Positions 18,817 through 28,931 of a stretch of 64,000 nucleotides of DNA are shown here, piece after piece. The translations under genes and the position numbers were made by a program. The notes below the pieces were generated by a model. That model was not told the origin of the DNA, did no database searches, and saw only the letters and a program-made list of their open reading frames with translations. Source of the DNA: Yarrowia lipolytica (lineage: Eukaryota; Ascomycota; Dipodascomycetes; Dipodascales); NCBI RefSeq assembly GCF_001761485.1, contig NC_090771.1, forward strand, positions 1,364,001 to 1,428,000. Reading direction: 5' to 3'. The stretch's first letter is position 1. Each line of letters opens with the position of its first letter.

Positions 18817-21800
18817 ATGGATTCGCCCGAGTCCATCGTGTCCTCTCTGGACCCAGAAGACAACGAGGTCCACTTTTGCAAAAAGTGCTCCAAGGTGAGT
18901 CACCACTGGATTTCCACACGTCTGAGCCCAACGGCCTGCTAACACAGATACTAGAAGAAGGAAGAGCCTACGAGCTAGGAGGAAACAGATGGCATGTTGA
19001 ATGTGAGTATTCCACAACAAACGGAGACATCATCACCAAAGTAAGGCATCTAACATAGGCTTCCGATGTTCGTCATGTGACTCGCTACTTGACGGAGACA
19101 CCAACTTGCTGGTGCTCGGAAACGGGTCGCTGATCTGCGCCAATTGCTCCTACCACTGCTACGGCTGCGGCAAAAAAATCGATGATCTGGCGATTCTCAC
19201 CGGCGACCAGGCATTTTGCTCGTCGTGCTTCTGCTGTCGCAACTGCAAAAAGAAGATTGAAGACCTGCGCTACGCCCGCACGTCCCAGGGAATCTTCTGT
19301 ATGACCTGCCACGAGGCGTTACTGGCCAAGAAACGTAAACAAAAGGCCGCCCGTCGCGAACGCGAAGCCCGCGAGCGAGAGGCCCTAATGAACCCCTCCC
19401 ACCGCGACTCGGTCGACTCAAAGCATTCGGACTACACCATCCCCATCACGGCGCCCCAGCTACACAGAACAGGCACCGACGAGTCTGTGCGGTCACACAG
19501 GCACTCGTTCCGACCATCCATACAGCGCAACAACTCGTCGTTCAAGGACAAGGACCTGCCTCAACTGCCTCCCAAAGACAATTCCTCTTCACCTGTTCCC
19601 ACCGTTGCTGGCGCAAACATTTCGCGCGACTCGACGCCTTTCGAAAACACATCTCATAACAACATGAAGGAGGAGACTCGACCACCACCAAAACCGCGAC
19701 AGGATTCGCTTCAAAACCTCCACAATCTCAAAAACACCACATCACAAGAGTCTATGCGGCACCAGTCATATATCCAGGAGATTCCTCTAGGTCTGGGCGA
19801 CTTGGAGGAGTCCGAGAAACGACTGTCGGCCATCTCAAACTCCACTATGCCGTTTTTGACGCCCACTTCTGGAGGCTCAGACAAAGACCAATCGCCACAG
19901 TTCGAGGACGCAGTTCGAGCCCAACCTGGTCACGAACCTCTGGTGGACAGCTCCTCTGCCGTTTCCACACCTCCTTCGACCCACCACTACTCGCCCCGAC
20001 ACTCGCTCAGAGACGACATGCATACACAAAAGTCGTCTTCTGTGGCTAAACAACCCACCGAGAGCGACAAGGAAAACCAGTCCCCCATTGGTGAGGGCGA
20101 GGGATTCATCAGTATTGGATCCGAGGGTATTCATAGCAAAGAGAAGGAGTCCAAGGAGGGAACTGTTGTTGAATGTCAACACGAGGAGTCCGAGACAACC
20201 GACCCTTCTCGAGAGACGTCTTCAGAAGCTACCGTCTCCAGCTCTGTCGCCTCGTCCCCGTCTCCTCAGCGCGACGAGGTTGAGAGCAACGTTTCTACCA
20301 GATCCACCGACTCGGGCATCACCGTCACGCCCAAGATATCGCCCACGAAGGCGCCCCAGGGTGCTTCTGCCACTCCCCAGAATCAGCACCTGCAACCTGA
20401 AGAGGAGGAGCGAAGTCGCCATAGGGCTCTGTCACACGCTCTGCACGGCACTCTTATGCCCACTGCACAGCAGCAGCATCAGCAGCAGACGCCGCAGATG
20501 TGGCAGGGAGAGGTCCCTGAACGGTCTCATCGACGAGGCCAGTCTCCCCGACCTTCCGGAGAGCACACTCGAGGCAGCCTTGACTCGGGAAGCAGCGGTA
20601 ACACAAACAAGAACCTGACTCCCGAACCCTCCAAGCACGGCGTAGCTGCCCCCTTCTCTCCCTTGTCTCCTCGACACGACGCTCATACAAACTCGGCCAA
20701 CAGGTCCCAGCAGATTGTGCTGGACGACGGCGAGGAGATTGACGCGGCGCTCTATGCTAACAACAACTATGACTCGCCGGTGCCACATACCCCTCAGAAG
20801 CGAGATCGTCTGGGCTCTTCGTCGAGCACACATTCTCGGGCAGGCAGCGTGTTCCACAAGAATGTCGGCAATGCAACTCCAGGAACCCCCGGTCGAACTG
20901 CCGCAAACGCTGCTCCTAACCATTCCATGGTGACTCCCTCTCGATCCTCTCCCTGGCATCGAAGAACGGACTCCAATGGAGGAGCCAACAAGGACCGGCT
21001 CAAGACGCCTGACATTTCGCTGCCCATCCTGCAGGCTTCTTCTGCCATTGATTTTGACTCCGAGCTGACCGGCATGATCTCCAACCCACTGCCGTTCAAT
21101 CAGGGCCACCACCAGAGCCAGCACTCGCCTCTGCAGAAAACTATAACTTCGCCTACGTCGTCTCTGGGCCACCAGAGAAGCATTTCAGATTCGCATCAGT
21201 CGCCGCGGTACCCGCCCTCTGCTGACCGACGACCTAGTGTTTCGGACGACGCTTCGGTCACCACTGCACTGCGAAACGAGCTGGTTGCTGCTCAAAAACG
21301 CATTGCTGAGCTGGAACGACAGCTTCAATCAGGCCCTTCGCAGCCCGCAACTTCTGCAGCTGACGACGACTCTACTTTGTCGGAGAAGCGAAAGACTATT
21401 GCGGTTCTGCACGCCCAGGGAGAAGTTGCGCGACGAGAGCTGGCGTCTCTCAAGGAGGCCAAGGGCCATGACGACCCTCAGGCCATGATTGAGGAGTTTA
21501 CCGCCCAAATGGCGATTCTAAAGACGCAGCTGCAGGACGAGATTGCCACCCTGTCTGTGGCAAAGGAGGCACTGGCTGTGGAAGTGGAGGATCTGAGCCG
21601 GCGAAAGAAGGAGGCTTGTGAAGAGATGACGATTCTCAACGTCAAGAATTCCCAGCTGACTGACCTCAATAATGAGCTCACCAACAACCTCATTGACAAG
21701 TACCATCCCACGCATGGCTCCGCGATGATGAACAGCACCAGCGCGAGCAAGTCTGCCGGTGGAAACCTTTTCGGATTCAAGAAGGATTCTAACAGATCGA

Positions 21801-23029
21801 CTCCTCCTGTTCCTGCTCCTGCTCCCGCTCCTCGAGAGGAAGGGGGACTCAGCCACATTGGCAACCTCATTGTGCAGGCTTACCATCCTGATGAGTACAC
21901 CAACGGTCCTCCCGGCAGCTCTGTGGAGCGGGTTCCTGTCACGTCTGGTTCTGCTTCTTCTTCTTCAAACCACCTACCTGCTGGTGGACATACTCCTGCG
22001 GTGACAAATCTGGACGACCACGAGGAGCCTACTGTGACTGTCCTTGAGGCTGGCCAAGTGGTGGACACGAAGCGAGACCGACAAACGGCTCGACGGTTCT
22101 GGAAGCGACCCAAGGCTGCCGTTACCAAGGGTGCCGTCAAGGGCTTCACCAAGGTGTTTGAGCAGCCTCATACCAGCGAGCACCCTGCCGTAACCAACCT
22201 GGAGCCCTCAGCTCTGTCTCCCTCGTCGTCGGGTCAGCACGAGAGCGGTGGCCTGTCCCACTCAACCTCGGTTAACACGGGTCTGAACATTTCGTTTCCG
22301 TCTGGCAAACCAACGAAAACTAGAAACGGCTGGTTCAAGGGCGGAAGCAGTGGAAACAACAGCTCCAACACCACCAACACTGCTACTATTGCACAGAGTG
22401 CCTCCGGTGCGGTAAGTTCTCCTCCTGACTCCGAAGTCAGCAGTCTGCTCAAGGTGTCCATCACCCGACGATGTCAGATTGAGGGCAACAAGGTGCCAGC
22501 CATTGTGACCAAGTGCATTGAGGAGGTGGAGCGACGAGGCATGCTTCAGGAGGGTATCTACAGGAAGTCTGGTGCCCGAACACAGATTGAGCAGATTGAA
22601 GCTCGGTTCGAACATTACGACGAGCGGGCCAACTACGAGGAGATTCTCAGCGGCGACATCAATGGAGTAGCTTCTGCTCTCAAGCAGTACCTGCGGTATT
22701 TGCCTGATCCCCTCATTTCTGCCTCTAGCTATGACGCCTTCATCCAGGTGTCTAGTGTTCATCAGGATAACAAAGTGAAGGTGGAAAAGATGCGGGAGGT
22801 GTTACAAAAGCTGCCTACAGCTCATTCGCTATGTCTGGCTCGACTATGCACACATCTCAACCGGGTGACTCAACATGCCGAGACCAATCTGATGAGCAAC
22901 AAGAACCTGGCCATGGTGTTTGCCCCAACTTTAGCACGGGCCACGTCCGGCGAACGGGAAATCGCCGACGTGCATCACAAGAGTGATTCAACGTTGTTCA
23001 TGATTGAGCATTTCAAGGAGTTGTTTTAG
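18817..23029 (+). CDS. LIM domain Rho GTPase-activating protein (RGA type), spliced
   Basis: Three exons, 18817-18894, 18948-19002 and 19059-23029, join to a 1367-residue protein. Exon joining rebuilds a first LIM domain with zinc ligands C21, C24, H42, C45, C48 and C51, followed by a second LIM domain through about residue 120 (CYGCGKKI..., CSSC, CRNC, CMTC). A long low-complexity middle rich in Ser, Pro, His and Gln contains a likely coiled coil near 730-860. The RhoGAP domain is at about 1170-1365, with arginine finger R1213 in GIYRKSGA and the 'LKQYLRYLPDPLI' and 'NLAMVFAPTLAR' motifs. The architecture matches budding-yeast Rga1/Rga2, which switch off Cdc42 at polarity sites. Which paralogue it corresponds to cannot be told. 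The start ATG at 18817 opens a short exon directly before the LIM domain. Confidence 0.9.
18895..18947 (+). other. Intron 1 of the LIM-RhoGAP gene
   Basis: A 53-nt intron with donor GTGAGT and end TGCTAACACAG, the canonical form for this yeast. It falls between codons 26 and 27, inside the first LIM zinc finger. If retained, translation stops in the TAA of the branch point. Confidence 0.9.
19003..19058 (+). other. Intron 2 of the LIM-RhoGAP gene
   Basis: A 56-nt intron with donor GTGAGT and end CTAACATAG. It splits the codon of zinc-ligand C45 after its first base. Removing it joins HVE to CFRCSSC, as expected in a LIM domain. Confidence 0.9.
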
Positions 23030-23405
23030 CTATGATCAGTGTGTAGCGTATAGGCAGGTCCTTGTATTTATATAACGGATTACATAATTATGGAACAGCT
23101 TGTGATCAAGCAAACTAATGAGCGCGGGAGTATATTATCTAGCTGGAGGACCTGATGGAACGAGTCACCATATTCAGCAAACACAACCAATGCTGCGGAC
23201 ATTTCTATTGTCGATACTTGTGAAGAGCTACTCAACTTGTTAGTAAGGCTACAGGCATCGATTAACTAATACAGCAAAGGCTCGTCTGTATTGTAGAGTC
23301 GTCTACGTATCAGAAATATGTGTAATTACTGCACCAATCGGGTAGCCTCTACTGTCTTGTGCAATATACAATAAATTAGTTATGATACGAAAGCCCCTTC
23401 CTGGC
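23030..23405. other. Convergent intergenic region
   Basis: About 375 bases between the 3' ends of the RhoGAP gene and NCS2. It is AT-rich and should hold both transcript ends. No gene is seen. Confidence 0.6.
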
Positions 23406-24680
23406 TTAGAGCGTAAACTCATCGAGAATATCCTGTTTGGAAGCTCGTTTAGGAAAAGTGAAGCTGTCAGTGTCTCTAATAGTGATGATGCATCCGTAAC
23501 AAAGGTTGGGTACTGGCAGATGTCTATCCGCATCACCCGTCTTTTCCTGGGATTTTTCCATATGCGCCTTTTTACTTAGCTCCTCCTCTTCTTCTGTTTC
23601 GGGGGCAGCAGGCTCATTGACGGTGATGTTTGTGAGCCATGCAAGCGACTGGTTAGGGTCAACTGGGGATGCACAGATGAGGCAGGGAGTGAGTCCTTGT
23701 TTGGCAGCATTAGGGTCATCCAATTTGGCAGCGGTTCTCACGACTGTCGATGCAATAGAGGGGAAGTTTGTCTGGATATTTTCAAAGTATTGGTGCATGA
23801 GCTGATCTATCGACAGGTTCTTGGTCACCTGCGAGGGCTTTGAGACGGTGTCGACAGCGAGATCAGACACGTTTCTGAACGAGTTGTAAAAGGGAATCTC
23901 GTAGGAAAGCACATCGTTAAGAGGATGGATTTCGGGGAGACCAGAAATGGAGTCCTTGGGGTTCTTATGTTCGAGCACCTGTGCGTGAATTCGGTTTCCT
24001 CGCCCCTTGATTGTCAGACTGAGAGTTAGTTCTGCCAACCGGGTAGCATTGTGTCCCCATGCTACGGTTGTAGGAAGGGATTCATTTTGCTTCTTAGCTT
24101 CTTCAATGATGAGATGGCGTTGGAGCACAGAAATGATGTCTTCTCGAGCAGATTTTGTGCCGATACACGAAAGCAGCTGCTGCACAGAGGTGGGTTCCTC
24201 GGATATACCGGACACGAACGAGGTGTAATCTCTGTTGTGTTTAAGAGTGACAGAAGAAGCGCCCTCAAAAGCCTTTGAAAGCGGAATGCAGGTAAATTTG
24301 GCATGTGCGAACCGTTTCTCCAGCTCGCTGATGATCTGATTGGGCTCCTTTTCCAGTGGATCAGCTTCAGAACAGTCGATGAACACGGCGTTGAGAGTGA
24401 AGCCTGCAGCGTTTTCATACGTCTTGGCCTGTTCTTCCAGCTGGGCGTGCGCCATGTCGAGCAAAGCCAGTGACGACTGACCAAACGAGATTGGCACCAG
24501 AATGTTAATAGCTGGAGGAAGTACACAGCCTGGTCGTGCAAACAACACCTTGCATCCCTCCATGGCCTTTCTCTGTTTCTGCTGAATAAAGGTGATGAAA
24601 CAAGGCTGGCAAAAGTTTGCCTGGCGCGTTTTGATCGCCGTTGGACCGTCGCATCTTCGGCAGGTGGACTCGGCGGACAT
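23406..24680 (-). CDS. NCS2: Cytoplasmic tRNA 2-thiolation protein 2
   Basis: Ncs2/Ctu2 pairs with Ncs6/Ctu1 to thiolate the wobble uridine (U34) of Lys, Glu and Gln tRNAs, with sulfur delivered by the ubiquitin-like protein Urm1. The 424-residue product has the N-terminal zinc-ribbon-like motif CRRCDGPTA...FCQPCF (residues 8-28), which is typical of the family. It also has a PP-loop-like fold region (ILVPISFGQSSLALLDMAH) in which the ATP-binding loop is degenerate, as in other Ctu2 proteins. C-terminal paired cysteines (CLICASPVD and LCYGC) match the family's second metal site. It is divergent from COX23, with 176 bp between the two ATGs. Confidence 0.9.
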   Translation of the reverse strand: MSAESTCRRCDGPTAIKTRQANFCQPCFITFIQQKQRKAMEGCKVLFARPGCVLPPAINILVPISFGQSSLALLDMAHAQLEEQAKTYENAAGFTLNAVFIDCSEADPLEKEPNQIISELEKRFAHAKFTCIPLSKAFEGASSVTLKHNRDYTSFVSGISEEPTSVQQLLSCIGTKSAREDIISVLQRHLIIEEAKKQNESLPTTVAWGHNATRLAELTLSLTIKGRGNRIHAQVLEHKNPKDSISGLPEIHPLNDVLSYEIPFYNSFRNVSDLAVDTVSKPSQVTKNLSIDQLMHQYFENIQTNFPSIASTVVRTAAKLDDPNAAKQGLTPCLICASPVDPNQSLAWLTNITVNEPAAPETEEEEELSKKAHMEKSQEKTGDADRHLPVPNLCYGCIITIRDTDSFTFPKRASKQDILDEFTL

Positions 24681-24856
24681 GATAAATACTTTGACGTTGG
24701 TTTGAGGTTCAAGTGTGGTTCATCCAACGATTCGGAATCATATTGGGAAATTTCATCTTGTGCATCCCAGACGCACAACAGAGTTTGTTGCCTCCATACC
24801 AACCCTTGCCCGCTATCTACAGTGGATTCTCTCTCAATACCCTCGATATCAAGACA

Positions 24857-25283
24857 ATGGCGGACAAAAGCAATTCGGAAGACAACAAACCCAAGTTCAT
24901 GAAGAACGAGGATGGCACTCCCATGACCCAAGAACAGCTGCGTCAAAAGTACGGCGTGGACTTCACCAAGGAGGGTCGGGACGGAAAACTCAAGTACGGA
25001 CCCGACGACCCCACTGCCATGTCCAACCGGGTGCAGTTTCTGGCCAAGGCCGACTCACAGTACTACGATCCATGTGCCGAGGCCTCCAAAATGTCGCTCA
25101 ACTGCCTGGAGCGAAACAACTACAAGAAGGCCATGTGCGAGGAGTACTTTCAGATTTACCGGGACTGCAAGAAGATGTGGGTGAGTAATAAAAAGCAAAG
25201 TGGCGAAATTTTTGAAACGGAGAATATAACTAACCCAGCTGGCGCAGCGACGGAAGGACAAGAAGAGTGGTTTCCTCTGGTAG
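24857..25283 (+). CDS. COX23: Mitochondrial CHCH protein Cox23, spliced
   Basis: Exons 24857-25180 and 25239-25283 give a 122-residue protein. It has a twin CX9C motif (CAEASKMSLNC, then CEEYFQIYRDC), the hallmark of intermembrane-space proteins imported and oxidised by Mia40. The C-terminal tail after splicing is LAQRRKDKKSGFLW, and similar basic tails follow the CHCH fold in Cox23 proteins. Cox23 helps assemble cytochrome c oxidase, probably in copper handling. The ATG at 24857 was chosen because the upstream in-frame ATG (24713) lies in the divergent promoter and would add an unrelated hydrophobic stretch. Another twin-CX9C family is possible, but the length of the N-terminal extension and the tail favour Cox23. 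Confidence 0.87.
25181..25238 (+). other. 3'-proximal intron of COX23
   Basis: A 58-nt intron with donor GTGAGT and end ACTAACCCAG. A second CAG lies nine bases beyond the acceptor, so an isoform lacking three residues (LAQ) could be made. Unlike the other coding introns in the window, it has no in-frame stop. Confidence 0.88.
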
Positions 25284-25643
25284 ACCAGTACCTGTATATA
25301 TTGTTATTAACGTGGAATGTCTGTGTACCATATGAAGCGTACATGGTGTAGGTGGACGTAGATGGATGATCTACCACGTGGAGAGATGATCAGGATGGTT
25401 GAAAATGATGTTTGATCAGGATTAGAGAGAATCACGTCTCGCATCTGCTCAGATTGAATATCATGTGTCCGCTAAACTTCACAAGGGTCTCTCGATGTAA
25501 TACCGCACAAAGCCCAGGCCCTTGCCCAGATCATAGGAAGATCACATATAACCATTACTGTAAGGATATTTCTATACGAGTCATTTACTGCGTAATATAT
25601 CCATTCTTTCATAGACTCTAAGCCCCGTTTTTGGACTTAGCGA
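25284..25643. other. Convergent intergenic region, no gene seen
   Basis: About 360 bases between the 3' ends of COX23 and ASK1, containing one CACGTG at 25375-25380. Nothing else stands out. Confidence 0.6.
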
Positions 25644-27422
25644 TTAGAAACTTCCCATGGAATCATCGCTATCCAGCTCCCCCCCAGCTTCCCGAAGAGC
25701 TCCCTGAACGACCCGTCGTGCACTATCTTTAGCCGGAGTGAACTGCAACCGCGAAGTGTCGAATTTGATGGTCACTGGAGGCGACAGATCCGGGGGCTGA
25801 AACGATTCACCGGAATCGTTGAATGAAAGCATGTCGTATTTGGCAGAGGGGGGAGCAGTTGTACTTTTAGCAGCAGCCCCAAAAATATCTTTATTGGGAC
25901 TGCCGAATCCCACAAGATTCTCTGTCCGTTGCTGTAGTCGTTCTCTGTCCATTCTCAGAGCAAGAGGGGTCTTTGCAAACGGAGTGTGGCCGGACTTGTA
26001 GTCGAAGTCAGCCGGGGCTGGGGAGTCGGCACGTTCCTTGTCTTTGCGAGCAGCACGTTCCGGAGATCGCTCTCGTGTAGCCGAAGGAGGGTTCTGCCCG
26101 GCTTCCGTTGGTTTGTTAGTATTGTGTTGTTGGTTGTCCCATTGGATCATGTGAGTTGTCAGTTGTGGGGGACTCAGCATGTCCGAATCGTCATCACTAA
26201 ACTGGTCAAGTTTGTAGCGCGAGGCTGCTGACGGCTTTTTTGGCGTAAAGAGCTTGGTTCTTGCTGGTGTTGATGCTGCGTCCATTTTCTTTGGGTGAAA
26301 CGGCGAGTACGATCCCGATGACTTCGTGACAGCGGAAAGTGGCTGTTTACCCTTGGCGGGACTCATTTCAATATGGTACTCCTTGTCATTGATTCTCTGG
26401 CGCATAACTGATTGTGTTTCTGTCGGAGGGGTATCTGATTTAGATCGTGTGTGGTGACGAGCAGAAGAAGACGGTCCTCCAGGTTTCCAATTCATCGAAG
26501 AGAGCTTTGGTGGTGATGGGAGATCAAAAGAGTCATCGAGATCCACGTTCATGTACCATGGTTGCGAGGAAGAGGGTGTTGCCTTTGAAGCGCTCTTACT
26601 GCCTCCTCCTGCTTCTGTAGATGCATATGCTGATTTCGTTATGAAGGATGGCTTGAAGTTAAAACCTGTCTTGGAAGAGGAAGAAGGACCCGCCTCTTCG
26701 TTGTCAGACTGTTGGAAGTTACCTCTTTTGGCCGCCCGTGCCAACTCATGGTCGTACTTTTTAGACGCGCTTTCCAGGGCATGTTTCAAGTATGCAGGCT
26801 GATCTGTAGCTCTTTCGGGAGTCTTTTCCAGGCTGTAATCCGGTTGGGGGATCTTTGAGCGTTTTCCAGACGACGCATGACGGTCTTTTCTTGGCGTTGA
26901 TGTCACTGAGCGTCTGCGAGGAGTGATTTTGTCTTTGTTGTTGGCGTCAGGAGTGTTTCGGTCCATGGAAACGTCCATACTCTCGTCATCCAGCTCCGAC
27001 AAGAGATTGCTGTAATTCATCTGATTATTGTTGTTGTTGTCGTTGTCTTTGATGATCTCTCTCTCCCCTAGTTCCACCACACTGTCCATATTGTTGGTGA
27101 TGCTTTGCAACATGGACGCCTCTGTTTCGTACGAATCCTGTTTGAGAGGCACCTTTTCTGTCATGGACGGATCCTCGACAGTATGAGCCTCATCTCCGAC
27201 GTCTTCGTCGTGAGTTGTGAACTTCACACAGGCCGCCTTTTCCAGAAAATCCATCCAGAAATGGCCTCCCTTATCCCACACCTTGCCGCTTCCTCGGTTG
27301 TACTGCTCCAGAGCAGGTAGAATGCCATGTTCCACGGCCCGGTTGCAGCGCGTGATGTTGCGGTCAATGTCCTGGAGCGCCCGCGTGATGGCCTGTTCCA
27401 GTTGTTCCAGTTCTGTGGCCAT
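25644..27422 (-). CDS. ASK1: DASH/Dam1 complex subunit Ask1
   Basis: Ask1 is a subunit of the ten-protein DASH ring that couples kinetochores to spindle microtubules. The conserved part is the N-terminal 65 residues: ELEQLEQAITRALQDIDRNI, then a segment with NRAVEHGILPALEQYN and ending WMDFLEKAACV. This follows the pattern of the Ask1 family. The remaining 500 or so residues are rich in Ser, Pro, Lys and Thr, look disordered, and contain many SP/TP sites consistent with cell-cycle kinase control. The 592-residue length is about twice that of budding-yeast Ask1 but typical of filamentous-type homologues. The start at 27422 puts the conserved helix immediately after Met. Upstream in-frame ATGs, such as the one at 27518, would add an unrelated segment. 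It is divergent from BET5, with 283 bp between ATGs. Confidence 0.85.
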   Translation of the reverse strand: MATELEQLEQAITRALQDIDRNITRCNRAVEHGILPALEQYNRGSGKVWDKGGHFWMDFLEKAACVKFTTHDEDVGDEAHTVEDPSMTEKVPLKQDSYETEASMLQSITNNMDSVVELGEREIIKDNDNNNNNQMNYSNLLSELDDESMDVSMDRNTPDANNKDKITPRRRSVTSTPRKDRHASSGKRSKIPQPDYSLEKTPERATDQPAYLKHALESASKKYDHELARAAKRGNFQQSDNEEAGPSSSSKTGFNFKPSFITKSAYASTEAGGGSKSASKATPSSSQPWYMNVDLDDSFDLPSPPKLSSMNWKPGGPSSSARHHTRSKSDTPPTETQSVMRQRINDKEYHIEMSPAKGKQPLSAVTKSSGSYSPFHPKKMDAASTPARTKLFTPKKPSAASRYKLDQFSDDDSDMLSPPQLTTHMIQWDNQQHNTNKPTEAGQNPPSATRERSPERAARKDKERADSPAPADFDYKSGHTPFAKTPLALRMDRERLQQRTENLVGFGSPNKDIFGAAAKSTTAPPSAKYDMLSFNDSGESFQPPDLSPPVTIKFDTSRLQFTPAKDSARRVVQGALREAGGELDSDDSMGSF

Positions 27423-27705
27423 AGTCGAGGGGTAGGAGAACAGGTTGTGGTTCCCAAATAATTTGTGTTGTGAGCGCGACGCGTATTGCACTGCAACTTT
27501 AAACTGTACTGTACTCATAATAGTGTGTTGTGGGATGGGAGCATGTAAGTGGTGATAATTGCACACCCTAAACGACACCTAGACGATACCTGAACAATAC
27601 AACACCCACACTAAGGACGGTAGAAACGGACGGCACGGAAAACGAGACGGACGAAACAAGCCCCACACAGAGACAGCATAGACATACACGGCACAGATAA
27701 CAGCA

Positions 27706-28338
27706 ATGATCTACTCCTTTTGGATTTTCGACAGACACAGTGAGTATCTGAAATGATAACTACATGACCTACCCGCCCTACCCTCTACCAGCACTAACAC
27801 AGGTGAATGCATATACACCAAGGAATGGAGCGAACAGCCGACATATGGACCGACCAGCAACCATTCTCACAACGCCAGCATCTCATCCAACCACAGCTTT
27901 GGATCGGCCCAGGGCAGCGTGGGGTCTTCTCGACGAGCATCTCGAATCGAAGGCATTCCGTCGGTCAACACATCGATCCACCCGGTGGCAAAACGGAACC
28001 GTGAGGACGACGCCAAACTGATTTTCGGCGCTGTCTTTTCGCTCAGAAACATGGCAACCAAGTGGGCCGGCGAAAATGGCACGGACTCGTTTGTCAGCTT
28101 CAAGACTAACAAATACAAGCTGCACTACTTTGAGACACCCACTAACCTGAAAATGGTGCTGCTGACGGATCCCTCACGGCCGAGCTTGCGAGACGCTCTC
28201 CATGACATTTACGTCAATCTGTTTGTGGAGTACGTTATTAAGAATGCCCTTTCGCCCCAGGAGTTTTCCTCGACAAACCCCATCGACAACGACCTCTTTA
28301 ACAACGGCGTGGATACGTACATCAAGGGCCTCGCATAG
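27706..28338 (+). CDS. BET5: TRAPP complex core subunit Bet5, spliced
   Basis: Exons 27706-27739 and 27803-28338 encode 189 residues. Exon 1 supplies MIYSFWIFDRH, and joining to exon 2 gives ...DRHSECIYTKEW, matching the start of Bet5/TRAPPC1 (YSFWIFDRHCNCIFDREW in budding yeast). The rest of the longin-like fold follows: EDDAKLIFGAVFSLRNMATKW, the YKLHYFETPTNLKMVLLTD strand pair, and the C-terminal helix. An insert rich in Ser, Asn and His at about residues 24-60 makes it longer than the 159-residue yeast protein. Bet5 is a core subunit of TRAPP, the exchange factor for Ypt1/Rab1 in ER-to-Golgi and Golgi traffic. Confidence 0.92.
27740..27802 (+). other. Intron of BET5
   Basis: A 63-nt intron with donor GTGAGT and end CACTAACACAG, splitting codon 12 after its first base. 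Retention gives an in-frame TGA within a few codons. Confidence 0.92.
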
Positions 28339-28931
28339 ATATAGACAATAGATGATGGTTATGGTAGGGATTATCGTGATACAACGGAGGTTACAATCGT
28401 CTGTCAATGGCAACTACTGTACTACCTCAGAATGTGAAAGCTTTAAATACTACAACGGGGTGATGGCGGTATCTGGAACGAACAACGCCCAACCAGGGCT
28501 CTCTCAGAATCCATCTCCTTATACATCTGCTATGTGCTCTAGATGCTTACTGCCATTGTAGCTACCACTCGTACTACCGTAGGACAATGGAGTGGCGTCT
28601 TCAAGTACAGCCCGCTTTGTCCGTTCCATGACCGCACAACAGCGTGTCTGCCCGCTCTCTTGAAGACTGTCCGGTTGTCTATTTATACGCTAACACTCAC
28701 CCGTTTTTCATTACACTGAGAGTGAGCAGTAAACGAGACACTCATAATCTCTCTGAACAAGGGAGACTATGGATCCTATACATGCTCACACAGTACAGAC
28801 AGTTCTTGATATAACATGCTTAGATCACTAACTACAGTCGCGTTCGTGTGTGGTTCTCGTGAATTTGCTCGCGAACCGCGCTAAACTAAATCATAACATC
28901 ATCATTATTTTACTTGAACTTTTAACCGCAT
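28339..28931. other. Convergent intergenic region, no gene seen
   Basis: About 590 bases between the 3' ends of BET5 and CAT2. No open frame resembles a protein, and no RNA gene was recognised. Confidence 0.6.
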
